From Atrina japonica (lineage: Eukaryota; Mollusca; Bivalvia; Pterioida; Pinnidae): a stretch of 64,000 nt of DNA. Positions 62,920 through 64,000 of this stretch are shown here, piece by piece. A program made the translations under genes and the position numbers. Each line of letters begins with the position of its first letter. The stretch's first letter is position 1. The notes beneath the pieces were generated by a model. That model was not told the DNA's origin. It ran no database searches and saw only the letters and a list, made by a program, of their open reading frames with translations. The DNA lies in NCBI GenBank assembly GCA_030159075.1, contig BROG01000029.1, forward strand, positions 1,881,001 to 1,945,000. The letters are read 5' to 3'.

Positions 62920-64000
62920 GTAAGTATTAATGTTTGAAATAGTTCCCAGGTTTTTCAGAAACAGTGTCTTGTGCCTTTCTAATTGGAAATTTTGCAATAT
63001 TTGCAGTATTAGAAATGTACATGTATCTGAAGATAATTTCCCTGATATTTAAGTGTTTAATTTATTCAAATCTACAAAGCTTGATTTGGTTTTTATTTGC
63101 TTTAAGACAATTCAACTATATTTATTTTTATTTTCTTCTTAATCTTTTGAACTAATTACGGAAGATACCCCTTTTCTCACTGACCCCCCCAGAAAACCCT
63201 TTTTAGCTAACTTCTTTAAATTATATAACAATATAATACAGCATAGATCACACCAAGTGTTCATTATAGGAGACTCTAACTCTTTCACCGCCAATATTGC
63301 ATGACCCCTGATCGCCAAGCATTTCAATGATGCATTAGTTGTTAATCATGTGTGTACATTCAAATTGTAATATCTCAAAAACTATTGATCCAATCTTCGT
63401 GAAATTTTTGACACATATGCAGTATATAATGTTTTATCTACATGCAATGTTTTATAGTTTTCAAAGGTCATGTGACTTCATCGGCTATCTTTGAATTTTT
63501 AAAAAATAAAGAAAAATTGCTTTTCAAAAATTGTAACGGATTATTATCTCAATATATTGTTTTATTGATACATTCTTTATTATAAAATAAAATGCAATCA
63601 TTTTGTAGAAATATCACTTTAAAATAATCATTTCTTGGTAATATTTTGAGGTTTATTATGATAATTGTATTATCAATTGTATTATAATGCACAAAGAATT
63701 TTTCTCCCATTTCAAGTAAAACTTCACAGTTAAATCATTGATCAGTCACTATTGGTTCCACAATAGAATACAAAATGTTTGAAACTATAATATTTCTTTT
63801 CAGTTTATTAAATATAATTATTTTAAAGACGATAACAGTTAATACACAATCATATCACTGAGCGTAAATTATTTTTGCCGCAGCTTGTTTGTAGTCAAAC
63901 TCTGTGTGGTAATATAACTAATAAACTCAGCATTCTGTTATTTGCAACATCCTTTATCCGATAATATTGGTGTCATCAAAGAACAGTTTGTCAATTTCTG
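62920..64000 (+). other. ANKS3: Start of ANKS3 intron 3
   Basis: The donor GTGTAAGT follows codon 'GCA GT'. The rest is AT-rich; no further exon is seen before the window ends. Confidence 0.6.

Overview
The window is animal nuclear DNA, AT-rich and intron-dense, with GT-AG introns of 0.3 to 19 kb and many interspersed repeats. Several repeats look like families I associate with bivalve molluscs: a recurrent SINE-like element with 'cactcatatggagatgtcac', 'tccgtgtttgtccat' repeats, 'aaggtcaaggtcact' repeats and short elements whose ends read CAGTgaAaCttg. A bivalve or related lophotrochozoan is the best guess. No bacterial genes are present.

Two protein genes lie head to head. The minus-strand gene fills most of the window. 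I traced 26 coding exons from an ATG at 50157 to a TGA at 2503. Every splice phase joins except for one apparent missing base in the fourth coding exon. The product is about 1781 residues. Its N-terminal third resembles the vertebrate dynein axonemal assembly factor DNAAF8 (C16orf71/Daap1). Its C-terminal half is a chain of about five nucleoside diphosphate kinase (NDK)-like modules. Only the fourth clearly keeps the NDK active-site signature.

The plus-strand gene starts at 59871 and runs off the right edge. Its three visible coding exons encode an acidic N-terminus and four ankyrin repeats that match ANKS3. As I recall, human DNAAF8 and ANKS3 are also divergent neighbours on 16p13.3, so this looks like an old ciliary gene pair.

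Layout: 1-2.5 kb, 3' flank and UTR. 2.6-21.4 kb, one 18.8 kb terminal intron carrying SINEs, inverted-repeat elements and a 40-bp minisatellite. 21.4-43.5 kb, exons for the NDK modules and a central unassigned segment. 43.3-50.2 kb, DNAAF8-like exons. 50.2-59.8 kb, 5' intron and shared upstream region with an antisense Gag-like retroelement remnant, a pogo/Tigger-like element, long hairpins and a possible promoter near 53.5-53.8 kb. 59.8-64 kb, ANKS3 5' part with two minisatellites in its introns.

Local tandem duplications have copied the 3' splice junction of two exons (102 bp x 6 at 41.8-42.4 kb; 170 bp x 2 at 25.2-25.6 kb), leaving decoy acceptors in the introns.
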